Assembly: GCA_963764665.1 (NCBI GenBank)
Contig: CAVXTL010000017.1
Coordinates: forward strand, 66,971-130,970
Origin: JACVRW01 sp963764665
GTDB taxonomy: Bacteria; Actinomycetota; Thermoleophilia; Solirubrobacterales; Thermoleophilaceae
Reading direction: 5' to 3'
Length of the DNA: 64,000 nucleotides
Shown: one piece after another, positions 1 to 7,969 of the stretch
Position numbering within the stretch: the stretch's first letter is position 1
How the letters are laid out: every line of letters starts with the position of its first letter
Position numbers and translations under genes: made by a program
Notes under the pieces: model-generated
What the model was told of the DNA's origin: nothing
Database searches by the model: none
Seen by the model: the letters and a program-made list of their open reading frames with translations, nothing else

Positions 1-341
1 TTGCCGTCGGCGTCGAACAGCAGGTAGGTCGAGCGCAGCAGGCTCTCGCCGAACACCTTCTGGATCTCGCCGATCTTGCTGCCGTCGGCGGCCGTGACGT
101 CGTAGCGGGCGCGCGGGTCGAAGCGCTGGCGCGCGTTCAGCCGCATCAGCTCCTGGGTCTTCGTGTCGTCGACGTAGAAGCGGATGTCCTCCTTGAACTT
201 GAAGCGCTTCTGCTCCACGAACGCCACCGGGTCGCCGGGCTGGCCGTCCGGGCCGGGCAGCGTGAACTCGTACTGGTTCACCACCGGCCGGATCCGCTGC
301 CGGAGCACGAAGCGGTGGTGCTCGTTGGGCTGAACGGTCAT
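1..341 (-). CDS. LURP-one-related (Tubby-like) family protein, partial
   Basis: The visible 113 residues start at the ATG ending at 341 and run off the left edge, so the C-terminus is missing. Short beta-strand-like blocks such as FVLRQRIRPVVNQYEF, FVEQKRFKFKEDIRFY and YDVTAADGSKIGEIQKVF resemble the LURP-one/YxjI family, a beta-barrel fold related to Tubby C-terminal and scramblase domains. No catalytic residues can be proposed and the role is unknown. It is the last visible gene of the long minus-strand operon that begins at 12.0 kb, 42 bp after the dioxygenase-like cupin gene. The family call rests on sequence style only. Confidence 0.5.
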   Translation of the reverse strand, partial: MTVQPNEHHRFVLRQRIRPVVNQYEFTLPGPDGQPGDPVAFVEQKRFKFKEDIRFYVDDTKTQELMRLNARQRFDPRARYDVTAADGSKIGEIQKVFGESLLRSTYLLFDADG

Positions 342-383
342 CGGGAGCGGACTGTAGAGGCCGCCCCCTGGAGTCCCGGCCCT

Positions 384-918
384 CTAGCGGTAGAGCGCGT
401 CCACCGCGTCGGCGCCCAGGCCGACCTTGTCGTAGTGCTCCTTGCACATCTTGATGTAGTCGTGCACGTCGAAGTACCCGACCGCCTCGCCCTCTTCGTC
501 GAGCCATACGAGCGGGCCCTTGACGACGAAGAACACCCGCATCGGCTCCGGGTGGTCGTAGGCCACGAGGGTGTGGCCCTCGCCCGGGCGTCTCGTAGAC
601 GAAGTCGCCGGCGGTGGCGGTCCAGTCGTGCTCCAGGTAGCCCCACTTGCCCGACACGGTGAAGGCGAACACCTCGTGCGGGTGGTAGTGGCGGTTGACC
701 AGCCCGGCCTCCTTGGCCATCAGGATGTCGGCCCACTTGTTCTGGGACGGTGAGATCCAGAGCGGACGCGTGGACACCGTCTCGGTGATCGGCGCGTAGT
801 AGCGGTCGTCGTCGGTGGGCGCGTTCTGGATGTAGGCCTCGGGCAGCGCGTCGGGCTGGAAGACCTTGGTGATCGGCTGCAGGTCGCGCCAGAACTCGGT
901 GGTGGGTGCGTCGGGCAT
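384..918 (-). CDS. 2,4'-dihydroxyacetophenone dioxygenase-like cupin (one frameshift)
   Basis: This single-domain cupin of about 178 residues resembles 2,4'-dihydroxyacetophenone dioxygenase, a non-haem iron enzyme that cleaves the side chain C–C bond to give 4-hydroxybenzoate and formate. The N-terminal frame contains NRHYHPHEVFAFTVSGKWGY with metal-type histidines at about 77 and 79. The C-terminal frame continues with AYDHPEPMRVFFVVKGPLVW and HDYIKMCKEHYDKVGLGAD, as in the family. The two halves are in different frames. One extra C in the run at 583–585 explains this, and removing it restores YETPGEGHTLVAYDHPEPMR. The length of 535 bp is 3n+1, which agrees. AAGGAGG lies just upstream of the ATG. 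The neighbours fit handling of aryl ketones; the exact substrate is inferred. Confidence 0.8.
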
Positions 919-920
919 GG

Positions 921-1960
921 TCAGCCTCCTTCGGTGGTTTCCGGTATCAGGACCGCTCGGCCTGTGATCTCGCCCTCGCGCAGACGGTCGAGCACGTCGT
1001 TGACCGCGTCCAGCGGGTGCGTCTCCGTCTTCAGCGTCAGGCCGCCGCGGCCGTGCAGCTGGAGCACCTCCCAGAGGTCCGTCCAGCTGCCCACGAGGTT
1101 GGCGATCGCGGCCTGCTCGGTGCCCACCATCGCCGGCCGACGGCACCGAGAGCGTGCCCCCGAAGCCCACGATCGAGTAGGTGCCGAGCGCGGGCCAGCA
1201 TCGCCATGCCGTCGGCGTGCGTGGCGTCGCTGCCCACGAAGTCGATCACGAGGTCGGCGCCGCGGCCGCCGGTCAGGTCGCGCACGGCGTCCACGACACC
1301 GTCTGCCGGGAGCACCTCGTCAGCCCCGAGCTCCTGCGCGAGTTGCCGCCGCTCGGCGTTGGGATCCACGCCGATCACGGTGCTCGACCCGAGCTCGCGG
1401 AGCAGCTGCAGGGCGATGTGGCCGACGCCGCCCACGCCCAGCAGGACGCTGGTGCTTCCGGGCAGGGCGAGGTGCGCGACCTTCTTGACCGCGTGGTACG
1501 CCGTGAGCCCGGCGTCGGCGTGCGGGGCCACGGCCGCCGGGTCCGCCCCGGGCGGGAGCTTGATCACCGAGCGCTCGGGCACCACCAGGTACTCGGCGAA
1601 GCCGCCGTTCACCGACAGGCCGGTGAACTGGTGGTGCTCGCAGTGCATGTCGCGCCCGCGCCGGCAGGGCACGCAGAGGCCGCAGCTGTGCGGCGGGTAG
1701 ACGATCACGGCGTCGCCGGGCGCGACGGTGGACACCAGGTCGCCCACGGCCTCCACCCGCCCGGCGTTCTCGTGTCCCAGCACCAGCGGGAGCGACACCC
1801 CGGCCGGCTCCATCTCGCCGTCGATCGCGTGGAGGTCGGTGGCGCACACGCCCGCGCCCTCGATCCTCAGCAGCAGCTCGTCGGGGCGGGAGATCTCGGG
1901 CACCGGAAGATCGACCAGCTCGAGCGGGCGACCGTACTCGCGCAGCAGGGCGGCCCTCAT
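921..1960 (-). CDS. Zinc-dependent medium-chain alcohol dehydrogenase (two frameshifts)
   Basis: An NAD(P)-dependent alcohol dehydrogenase of the MDR superfamily. Catalytic zinc ligands are Cys39 and His63-Glu64 (VCATDLH, LGHENAGRVE). Structural zinc cysteines are at about 93, 96, 99 and 107 (SCGLCVPCRRGRDMHC). The Rossmann motif is LLGVGGVGHIALQLL. The reading frame breaks near 1190–1194 and again near 1131–1142. The intervening frame reads LGTYSIVGFGGTLSVPSA and the last reads MVGTEQAAIANLVGSWTDLW, so all three pieces belong to one protein. The total of 1040 bp is 3n+2, consistent with two single-base insertions. Its ATG overlaps the stop of the fused E1 gene by 4 bp. It probably interconverts an alcohol and a ketone or aldehyde; the substrate is unknown. 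Confidence 0.85.
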
Positions 1961-3936
1961 GCGAGCGCCCTCAGCGCGGCGGCGTGGATCTCGTCGCTGC
2001 CGGGGAGGTAGGCGTCCTCGAGGCCGGGGCTGAACGGCACCGGCGCGAACGGTGCGCCCACGCGCTCGATCGGCGCGTCGAGGAAGTCGAACGCCGCGGC
2101 CTGCATGGCGGCGGCGATCTCGGCGCCGAACCCGCCGTGCTCCACGGCCTCGTGGGCCACCACGAGCCGGTTCGTGCGGCTCACCGACTCCACGATCGCG
2201 TCGAGGTCGAGCGGGACCAGCGTGCGCGGGTCGATCACCTCAGCCTCCACGCCCTGCTCGGCCAGCCGGTCGGCGGCCGCCACCGCGTCGCCCACCATCC
2301 GCGACAGCGCCACGATCGTCACGTCGTCGCCCGCCCGGACGGTCCGGGCGCTTCCGATCGGTACGGGCTCCGGCTCATCCGGGACCTCCTCGCGCTTGAA
2401 GTACAGGGTCTTGTTCTCGATGAACACCACCGGGTTGGGGTCGGCGATCGCGCTGGCCAGCAGGCCGGGCACGTCGGCGGCGCGGCTGGGCATCACGACC
2501 TTCAGCCCGGGCACGTGGGTGAGCCAGGCCTCGAGGCTCTGGGAGTGCTGCGCGCCGCCGCGCTGCCCGCCGCCGCCCTGGGTGCGCACCACGAGCGGCA
2601 CGCTCAGCTGCCCGCCCGACATGGCGTAGGCCTTGGCCGCCTGGTTCACGAGCTGGTCGAAGGCGAGCGTGATGAAGTCGATGAACATGATCTCGAGCAC
2701 CGGTCGCAGGCCCGACTGGGCCGCGCCCACCGCCACGCCGCAGATGGCCGCCTCGCTGATCGGCGTGTTGATCACGCGCTCGGTGCCGAACTCCTCCGCC
2801 AGCCCGGCGGTGGCCGTGTACGGACCGCCCTCGGCCACGTCCTCGCCGATCACCACCACCTGAGGGTCGGCGCGCATGGCCCCGGCGAGGGTGGCGGTGA
2901 TCTCCTTGAGGTAGGTGGTCTGCCGCGTCCCGCTGCCGCCCGCGGCCGGCGCCGCGCCGTCCGGCGCGGGGGACGGGGCATAGACGAGGTGCCCGGTCGT
3001 GCCGGGCTCCGGCGCCGGGCTCGCGCGCGCGAAGTCCACGGCCTCCTCCACGGCGTCGCGCGCCTCGCCGGCCACGGCCTCGAGCGCGTCCTCGTCCCAC
3101 CAGCCCGCGTCCAGGCCGTGGCGCTGGAAGCGCAGGATCGGGTCCTTCTCCTGCCAGTCCTCGGCGGCCAGCGCCTCGCGGTAGTGCGCCGGGTCGCCCT
3201 CGTAGTGGCCGCGCAGCCGGTGCGTGAGGCACTCGAGCAGCAGCGGCCCCTCGCCGTTGCGCGCCGCCTTGAGGAAGCGCGCGAAGCCGTTGCGCACCGC
3301 GAGCACGTCGTTGCCGTCCACGGTGTCGCGCGTCACGCCGTAGGGCGCCACCACGTCGCTCACGCGCTCGACGTTCGTGTGGGCCGAGCGCGGCGTGAAC
3401 TCGGCGAAGCCGTTGTTCTCGCACACGAAGATCACCGGCAGGCCCCAGAGCGCGGCGAGGTTGACCGACTCGTTGAAGTGGCCGGCCTGCACCGCGCCGT
3501 CCCCGAAGAACACCACGGCCACCTGGTCGCCTCCCTCGAGCCGGGCGGCGAGCGCGCTGCCGAGCGCCAGCGGCACGTTGCCGCCCACCACGCCGGTGGC
3601 GCCCATCAGGCCGTGCTCGGCGTCCACGAGGTGCATCGACCCGCCGAGCCCGCCGCAGAGGCCGTCCGAGCGGCCCATCAGCTCGGCCAGCACGCGCTCC
3701 ACCGGCGCGCCCTTGGCGAGCGAGTGGCCGTGGGCGCGGTGCCCGCTGTACACGGCGTCGTCGTCGCGCAGCTGCGAGCAGACCGCGGCCGCCACGCCCT
3801 CCTGGCCCACACTCAGGTGGATCAGCCCGAACACCTCGTCGGCGCGCTTGAGCTGGCCCACGCGTTCCTCGAACAGCCGGATCAGCCACATCGTGCGCAG
3901 CAGGCCGAGCGCGTCCTTGCGGCCCAGCCTCGGCAT
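1957..3936 (-). CDS. Fused alpha-beta E1 component of a TPP-dependent 2-oxo acid/acetoin-type dehydrogenase
   Basis: A 659-residue protein joining both E1 subunits. Residues about 1–310 are the alpha part, with the TPP motif GDGAVQAGHFNESVNLAALW ending in VCENN. About 345–659 are the beta part, with IGEDVAEGGPYTATAGL and RVINTPISEAAICGVAVGAA. The linker is rich in Pro and Ala. Family members decarboxylate 2-oxo acids or cleave acetoin and pass the acyl group to a lipoyl E2. No E2 or E3 gene is in the window. The start at 3936 overlaps the preceding stop by one base (TGATG), and the frame agrees with the alpha N-terminus (GRKDALGLLRTMWLIRLFEE). The reading frame stays open far upstream, but that extension is a shadow of the next gene. 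Fused E1s are seen in branched-chain and acetoin-like systems. Confidence 0.85.
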   Translation of the reverse strand: MPRLGRKDALGLLRTMWLIRLFEERVGQLKRADEVFGLIHLSVGQEGVAAAVCSQLRDDDAVYSGHRAHGHSLAKGAPVERVLAELMGRSDGLCGGLGGSMHLVDAEHGLMGATGVVGGNVPLALGSALAARLEGGDQVAVVFFGDGAVQAGHFNESVNLAALWGLPVIFVCENNGFAEFTPRSAHTNVERVSDVVAPYGVTRDTVDGNDVLAVRNGFARFLKAARNGEGPLLLECLTHRLRGHYEGDPAHYREALAAEDWQEKDPILRFQRHGLDAGWWDEDALEAVAGEARDAVEEAVDFARASPAPEPGTTGHLVYAPSPAPDGAAPAAGGSGTRQTTYLKEITATLAGAMRADPQVVVIGEDVAEGGPYTATAGLAEEFGTERVINTPISEAAICGVAVGAAQSGLRPVLEIMFIDFITLAFDQLVNQAAKAYAMSGGQLSVPLVVRTQGGGGQRGGAQHSQSLEAWLTHVPGLKVVMPSRAADVPGLLASAIADPNPVVFIENKTLYFKREEVPDEPEPVPIGSARTVRAGDDVTIVALSRMVGDAVAAADRLAEQGVEAEVIDPRTLVPLDLDAIVESVSRTNRLVVAHEAVEHGGFGAEIAAAMQAAAFDFLDAPIERVGAPFAPVPFSPGLEDAYLPGSDEIHAAALRALA

Positions 3937-4796
3937 CAGGCGCGAACGGGCTCGAACTGCGCCATCGCGCTCTCGTAGGTGCGCCGGTACATCTCGTCGA
4001 TCGGAAGCGCCCGCAGATCCTCGGAGAGCACCTCTACGCCCCAGGGCTCGCTGTAGCCCATGTCGAGCCCCACGCGCACGTAGCCCTTGATGTCGAACTC
4101 GCCCTCGCCGGGCAGCTTTCGGCGGTTGATCACCTCGTCGAGCGTGTCCTCCATGTCCTCGTACTGGCCGTCGCTCAGCTCGATCCAGCCCAGCTGCTCC
4201 ACGGGGAACTTGCGGAGGTCGTCCGGCGCCACGCCCAGCTTGCTCATGTGCCAGGTGTCGATCACCACGCCGGTGTTGTCGATGCCCTTCATCACGTCCA
4301 GCGCCAGCTCGACGCTGTTCACGTTCACGTCGAACGGCATGAACTCGTAGAGCACCTTGGCCGAGGTGTGCTGCGCCGCGTCCGCGCACAGCTCGGCGTA
4401 GCGCTCGTTGAGCTTGGGCATCTCGCACTCGACGCCGGGGATGTTGCCCGCCTTGATGTGGTGCGCCCCCAGCGCCTCGGCCGCCTCGAAGAGCATCCGG
4501 CGGAGCCTGTCGGCCGCGGTGCGGGACTCCTCGCCCTCGTCCACCATCCAGTCCCAGAGGAACTCGAGCTCCATGAGCGCGATCCCGTTGTCGTCGAGGG
4601 CCTTCCGCATCTCGCCGAGGTTGCTCGACTCGAGCTGATGCTCGACGTCCGCGTGCCACAGCCCGATGCCCTTGAACCCGGCCTTCGACGCCTCGGCGCA
4701 GCGGTCGGCGAAGGGGAAGAGGCTCCACTCACGGCCCACGTGCACCTCCACGGGTCCGGCGGAGGTCCAGTACGCGTTCGCCAGCTCCACGTTCAC
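3936..4796 (-). CDS. Sugar-phosphate isomerase/epimerase-like TIM-barrel protein
   Basis: A 286-residue protein of the xylose-isomerase-like TIM-barrel family (AP endonuclease 2 type). Characteristic pieces are CAEASKAGFKGIGLWHADVE, LGAHHIKAGNI, VLYEFMPFDVN, TGVVIDTWHM and EPWGVEVLSED. Acidic and histidine residues at the ends of barrel strands would bind a divalent metal. Members isomerise or epimerise sugars, inositols or hydroxy acids, and some dehydrate shikimate-like compounds. The gene sits between a VOC gene and the fused E1 gene with translational-coupling overlaps at both ends, so it probably supplies or rearranges a substrate for the E1. The substrate cannot be read from the sequence. 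Confidence 0.75.
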   Translation of the reverse strand: MNVELANAYWTSAGPVEVHVGREWSLFPFADRCAEASKAGFKGIGLWHADVEHQLESSNLGEMRKALDDNGIALMELEFLWDWMVDEGEESRTAADRLRRMLFEAAEALGAHHIKAGNIPGVECEMPKLNERYAELCADAAQHTSAKVLYEFMPFDVNVNSVELALDVMKGIDNTGVVIDTWHMSKLGVAPDDLRKFPVEQLGWIELSDGQYEDMEDTLDEVINRRKLPGEGEFDIKGYVRVGLDMGYSEPWGVEVLSEDLRALPIDEMYRRTYESAMAQFEPVRA

Positions 4797-5197
4797 TCCG
4801 GCTCCTTCCGCTCGGGAGGTACGTTGATCTCGATCGTCAGCCCGTTGGGGTCGGTCACGAACAGCTGCCGCATCACCCCGGGGATCTCGTTCTCCATGGC
4901 ATCCACGCCGCCCCGTTCGAGCCTGGCGGCCAGCTCGGAGTAGTCCTCGCCGTTGAACGCCACGTGGTCCACCGCGGCGGCCGAGGCTCCCCGGCCCAGG
5001 CCCTCGGCATGGACGGTGTACTCGGCGCGGTCCGCCACGTGCAGGCAGGGCACGCCGCCGGCGTAGAGCCAGTACCCGGCGAACTCGAGCGGCGGGCGCT
5101 CGCCCACCTCTAGCCCGATCGCCTCGCGGTAGAAGTCGCGCGTGCCGTCGATGTCGTCGGTGAGGACCAGAAGGTGCTCCATCCTGGTCACCGGCAT
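4793..5197 (-). CDS. VOC (glyoxalase/extradiol dioxygenase-fold) family protein
   Basis: A 134-residue single VOC unit pair: MEHLLVLTDDIDGTRDFYRE, VDHVAFNGEDYSELAARL, and the C-terminal FVTDPNGLTIEINV that supplies a metal-binding glutamate. His8 and His78 (HLLVLT, DHVAF) with the late Glu could bind a metal. Members include glyoxalases, epimerases and small dioxygenases. It overlaps the downstream TIM-barrel gene by 4 bp and begins 4 bp after the E1 beta stop. It is therefore an integral part of the operon, perhaps an isomerase or lyase acting on the same keto compound. The specific reaction is unknown. Confidence 0.75.
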   Translation of the reverse strand: MPVTRMEHLLVLTDDIDGTRDFYREAIGLEVGERPPLEFAGYWLYAGGVPCLHVADRAEYTVHAEGLGRGASAAAVDHVAFNGEDYSELAARLERGGVDAMENEIPGVMRQLFVTDPNGLTIEINVPPERKEPE

Positions 5198-5201
5198 CGC
5201 G

Positions 5202-6173
5202 CTACCCCACGGCCTGTCTGGCTGCCGCGGCGATCTTCTCGGCCGACGGCGCGAGGAAGGCCTCCTGGACCTGGTTGCCGGGCACCGGCGCGTCCATGCG
5301 CGCCACGCGGGCGGGCGCCGCCTTGAGCGAGTCGAAGCCGTGCTCGCTCACGGTCGCCGCGATCTCCGATGCCACGCCGCAGCGCAGGCGGCCCTCGTCG
5401 GCGATCACCACGCGGCCGGTCTTGGCCACCGAGTCCAGGATGGTCCGCTCGTCGAGCGGCGTGAGGGTGCGCAGGTCCACCACCTCGGCCTCGATGCCCT
5501 CGCCGGCCAGCGTCTCGGCCGCCTCCAGCGCCGCGCCGACCATCATCGAGTAGCTCACGAGCGTCACGTCGGTGCCCTCGCGCTTCACGTCGGCCTGGCC
5601 GAACGGAATCTCGTAGTCGTCGTCCGGGACCTCGCCCTCGGCGCCGTAGCCGAACGCGTGCGTGACCACGATCGTGGGGTTGTCGCTCTTGATCGCCGTA
5701 CGCAGCAGGCCCTTCAGGTCCGCCGGGGTCCAGGGCGTGGTGATCTCGATCCCGGGCAGGTTCCAGAACATGCCGAGCGGGCTCTCGCTGTGCTGCGCGG
5801 CGCCGCCGTGGAGCAGCCCGTGGCTCATGTGGATCGTGACCGGCACGTCCACCTTCCCGCCCGAGGACTGCCGCGCGGGCGCGATCTCCGAGGCGATCGA
5901 CGAGAACGCCGGGTAGGTGAAGGGCGCCAGCCCCAGGTGGGCGAAGATCCGCTGCCCGCACATCGCCGCGCCCGCGGCGAGGGCCGTGAAGGCGGCCTCC
6001 GAGCAGGGCGGGAAGTAGATGCGGTCGGAGTACTTCTTCTGGAACGGCTCGAACTGTCCGGCCTCGGGCCCGATTCCGAGCACCTCGTTCCCCATCACCG
6101 CGAAAAGCGGGTCCTCCTCCATGAACGTCCCGAGGACGTCCAGCATCGCGTCGGCGTAGTTCTTGGTGGCCAT
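5202..6173 (-). CDS. E1 beta subunit of a TPP-dependent dehydrogenase (pyruvate/acetoin type)
   Basis: A 323-residue transketolase-like E1 beta subunit. It shows NYADAMLDVLGTFMEEDPLF, the CSEAAFTALAAGAAMCGQR segment, the conserved HGGAAQHSESPLGMFWNLPG loop and the C-terminal transketolase domain (DVTLVSYSMMVGAALEAAE, EVVDLRTLTPLDERTI). The ATG at 6173 is preceded by GAGGAGG at 6181–6188, which decides it over a slightly longer in-frame start at 6194. The partner alpha subunit lies directly upstream. Together they should form an alpha2beta2 E1. The normal PDH operon partners (dihydrolipoyl acyltransferase and dihydrolipoyl dehydrogenase) are not seen. Confidence 0.87.
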   Translation of the reverse strand: MATKNYADAMLDVLGTFMEEDPLFAVMGNEVLGIGPEAGQFEPFQKKYSDRIYFPPCSEAAFTALAAGAAMCGQRIFAHLGLAPFTYPAFSSIASEIAPARQSSGGKVDVPVTIHMSHGLLHGGAAQHSESPLGMFWNLPGIEITTPWTPADLKGLLRTAIKSDNPTIVVTHAFGYGAEGEVPDDDYEIPFGQADVKREGTDVTLVSYSMMVGAALEAAETLAGEGIEAEVVDLRTLTPLDERTILDSVAKTGRVVIADEGRLRCGVASEIAATVSEHGFDSLKAAPARVARMDAPVPGNQVQEAFLAPSAEKIAAAARQAVG

Positions 6174-6186
6174 GCTCGGCGCCTCC

Positions 6187-7206
6187 TCAGGCAAAGACGT
6201 GGTCGAGTGCGCTCTCGGGGGTGGGCCGCGGGCTGTCCAGCGCGAACTGGCGTGCCTCGGCGATCCGCTGGGTCACCTGGGCATCGAGCTCGAGCAGCTC
6301 GTCCTGCCCGATGTCGCCGGCCGCGAGCAGCTCACGCGAATAGCGCAGCACCGGGTCGTGCTCGCGGTACCAGGCCTCGTGCTCGCCCTCCATGCCAGCC
6401 GCGTCCCAGGCCATCGAGATCTCCGTCGGACCGGTGGGCAGGTTCGGCCACAGCGGCTGGGTGCCGGCGAAGCGGGCGGTGGCCACGTGCACGAAGTACG
6501 GGCCCTTGCGCGCCCGCGCGTGCTCGACCGCGCGGGTGGTGGCGTCGTAGACGGCCTCCACGTCGCGCCCGTCCACCGTCTCGACCGGGATCCCGAAGGT
6601 CTCCGGGATCTTCGTGAGGTCCTCGACCGCCGACACCGAGGTGGGGAACCCGCCGCCGGCGGAGCCCAGCGCGCCCTCGCTGTTGTTCTCGCAGACGAAC
6701 ACCACCGGGAGCGACCAGAGCGCGGCGAGGTTGAGCGACTCGTACGACACGCCCTCCTCGAGCGCGCCGTCGCCGAAGAGGCCTACCGCCACCGCGTCGC
6801 CGCCCTGGTTCTTGAGCGCGAACGCGGCCCCGATGGACAGGCTGATGCTGCCGCCCACGATCGCCGACGTGGACAGGAACCCACGATCCACGTCGCTCAG
6901 GTGCATCGTGCCGCCGGCTCCACGGTTCATGCCGTTCTCGCGCCCGAGGATCTCGGCGAGCGCGATCTTGGGGTCGGTGCCGCGGGCCAGGATGTGGCCG
7001 TGATTGCGGTGGTGGGTGGCGATCTTGTCGTCGGGGCCCAGCGCCTGCATCAGCGGCACCCCGGTGGCCTCCTGCCCGATGTAGAGGTGGAAGTGGGTCA
7101 TGAACTCGTGCGCCTCGAACAGGCCCACCACCGTCTCCTCGAACCTGCGGATGGTGAGCATCCGCTCGAGCGCGTCCTTCTTGCGCTCCGCGTCCCAATC
7201 AGCCAT
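6187..7206 (-). CDS. E1 alpha subunit of a TPP-dependent dehydrogenase
   Basis: A 339-residue E1 alpha subunit with the TPP-binding motif running from GDGALEEGVSYESLNLAALW to VFVCENN. The substrate-channel histidines are in ATHHRNHGHILARG and in GAGGTMHLSD. This closely parallels the alpha half of the fused E1 at 1957–3936, so the operon carries two paralogous E1 enzymes. The stop lies 13 bp before the beta-subunit start, and the N-terminus overlaps the LivF stop by 8 bp. Transporter and E1 genes are therefore co-transcribed. The substrate is unknown; acetoin, pyruvate or an aryl alpha-diketone are all possible. Confidence 0.87.
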   Translation of the reverse strand: MADWDAERKKDALERMLTIRRFEETVVGLFEAHEFMTHFHLYIGQEATGVPLMQALGPDDKIATHHRNHGHILARGTDPKIALAEILGRENGMNRGAGGTMHLSDVDRGFLSTSAIVGGSISLSIGAAFALKNQGGDAVAVGLFGDGALEEGVSYESLNLAALWSLPVVFVCENNSEGALGSAGGGFPTSVSAVEDLTKIPETFGIPVETVDGRDVEAVYDATTRAVEHARARKGPYFVHVATARFAGTQPLWPNLPTGPTEISMAWDAAGMEGEHEAWYREHDPVLRYSRELLAAGDIGQDELLELDAQVTQRIAEARQFALDSPRPTPESALDHVFA

Positions 7207-7969
7207 CTCTGCTCCCCTGTGTGCCGTTGTCTCCCAAGTTGCCCCGCAGCAGATACGCCGACTCGAGCAGCTCGGGCCGTTCCTTCAACTCGCCGGCGGT
7301 CCCCGAGAAACGGAGCTCGCCGCCCTCCATCACGTGTGCCCCCTTCGCCAGGTCGAGCGCCACGGGGGCGAACTGCTCGATCAGCAGCACGCCCACCCCG
7401 GACTCGGCCACCGTGCGGATCGTGGGAATCAGCCGCTTGAGCACCACCGGCGCGAGGCCGAGCGAGAGCTCGTCGATGAGGATGATCTTCGGCTGCGACA
7501 CCAGCGCCTGCGCGAGCACCACCATCTGCTGCTCTCCGCCCGAGAGCGAGCGCGCCTTGGCGTCCAGCCGCGCGTTCAGCTCCGGGAACAGCTCGAGCGC
7601 GTAGGCGCGGCGCTCCTTCGCCACGGCGTTCGCCAGCGAGTAGGTGGCCACGTCGAGGTTGTCCTGCACCGTGAGGTCCGGAAGCAGCCGCCGTCCCTCG
7701 GGCACCACCGCCACGCCCGCCGCGCGGACCTTCTCCGGCCGGCGCCCGGCCAGCTCCTGGTCGCCCAGCTTGATCGAGCCCGACTGGGGCAGCACGCCGC
7801 CCACGGCGAGCACGAGGCTCGACTTGCCCGCGCCGTTGGGACCGAGCAGCGCCGTGACCTCACCGGGCGGGATCTCGAAGGAGACCCCGCGCACGACCGC
7901 GCGCCCGCCGCGCTCGACGGTGAGCCCGTCGAGCCGCAGCGCCGCGCCGGTCTCCACCGCGCCGGTCAC
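7199..7969 (-). CDS. livF: Branched-chain-type ABC transporter ATP-binding protein LivF
   Basis: A 256-residue ABC ATPase. Walker A is GPNGAGKSS, the signature is LSGGEQQMV and Walker B is IILIDELSLGL, with the Liv-type LAPVV after it and a switch region LLIEQFAPVALDLA. Its GTG start at 7969 overlaps the LivG stop (GTGA). It is one of two ATPases of a HAAT-family importer whose other parts follow in order. LivF/LivG pairs power import of branched-chain amino acids but also of aromatic acids and other carboxylates. The fusion to a catabolic operon favours a catabolic substrate here. Confidence 0.9.
   Translation of the reverse strand: MTGAVETGAALRLDGLTVERGGRAVVRGVSFEIPPGEVTALLGPNGAGKSSLVLAVGGVLPQSGSIKLGDQELAGRRPEKVRAAGVAVVPEGRRLLPDLTVQDNLDVATYSLANAVAKERRAYALELFPELNARLDAKARSLSGGEQQMVVLAQALVSQPKIILIDELSLGLAPVVLKRLIPTIRTVAESGVGVLLIEQFAPVALDLAKGAHVMEGGELRFSGTAGELKERPELLESAYLLRGNLGDNGTQGSRDG

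Noticed and set aside
1957..4728. A single 923-residue minus-strand frame spanning the E1 gene and the TIM-barrel gene region
   Set aside because: The first 260 residues are Arg/Ala-rich antisense-like shadow of the TIM-barrel gene in another frame; family homology starts at the ATG at 3936.
5202..6194. E1 beta start at 6194
   Set aside because: It would overlap the preceding gene and the ribosome-binding site GAGGAGG at 6181–6188 serves the ATG at 6173.
1957..7206. Housekeeping pyruvate dehydrogenase
   Set aside because: No E2 or E3 genes, two E1 copies, and integration in a transporter/aryl ketone operon do not fit a housekeeping complex.
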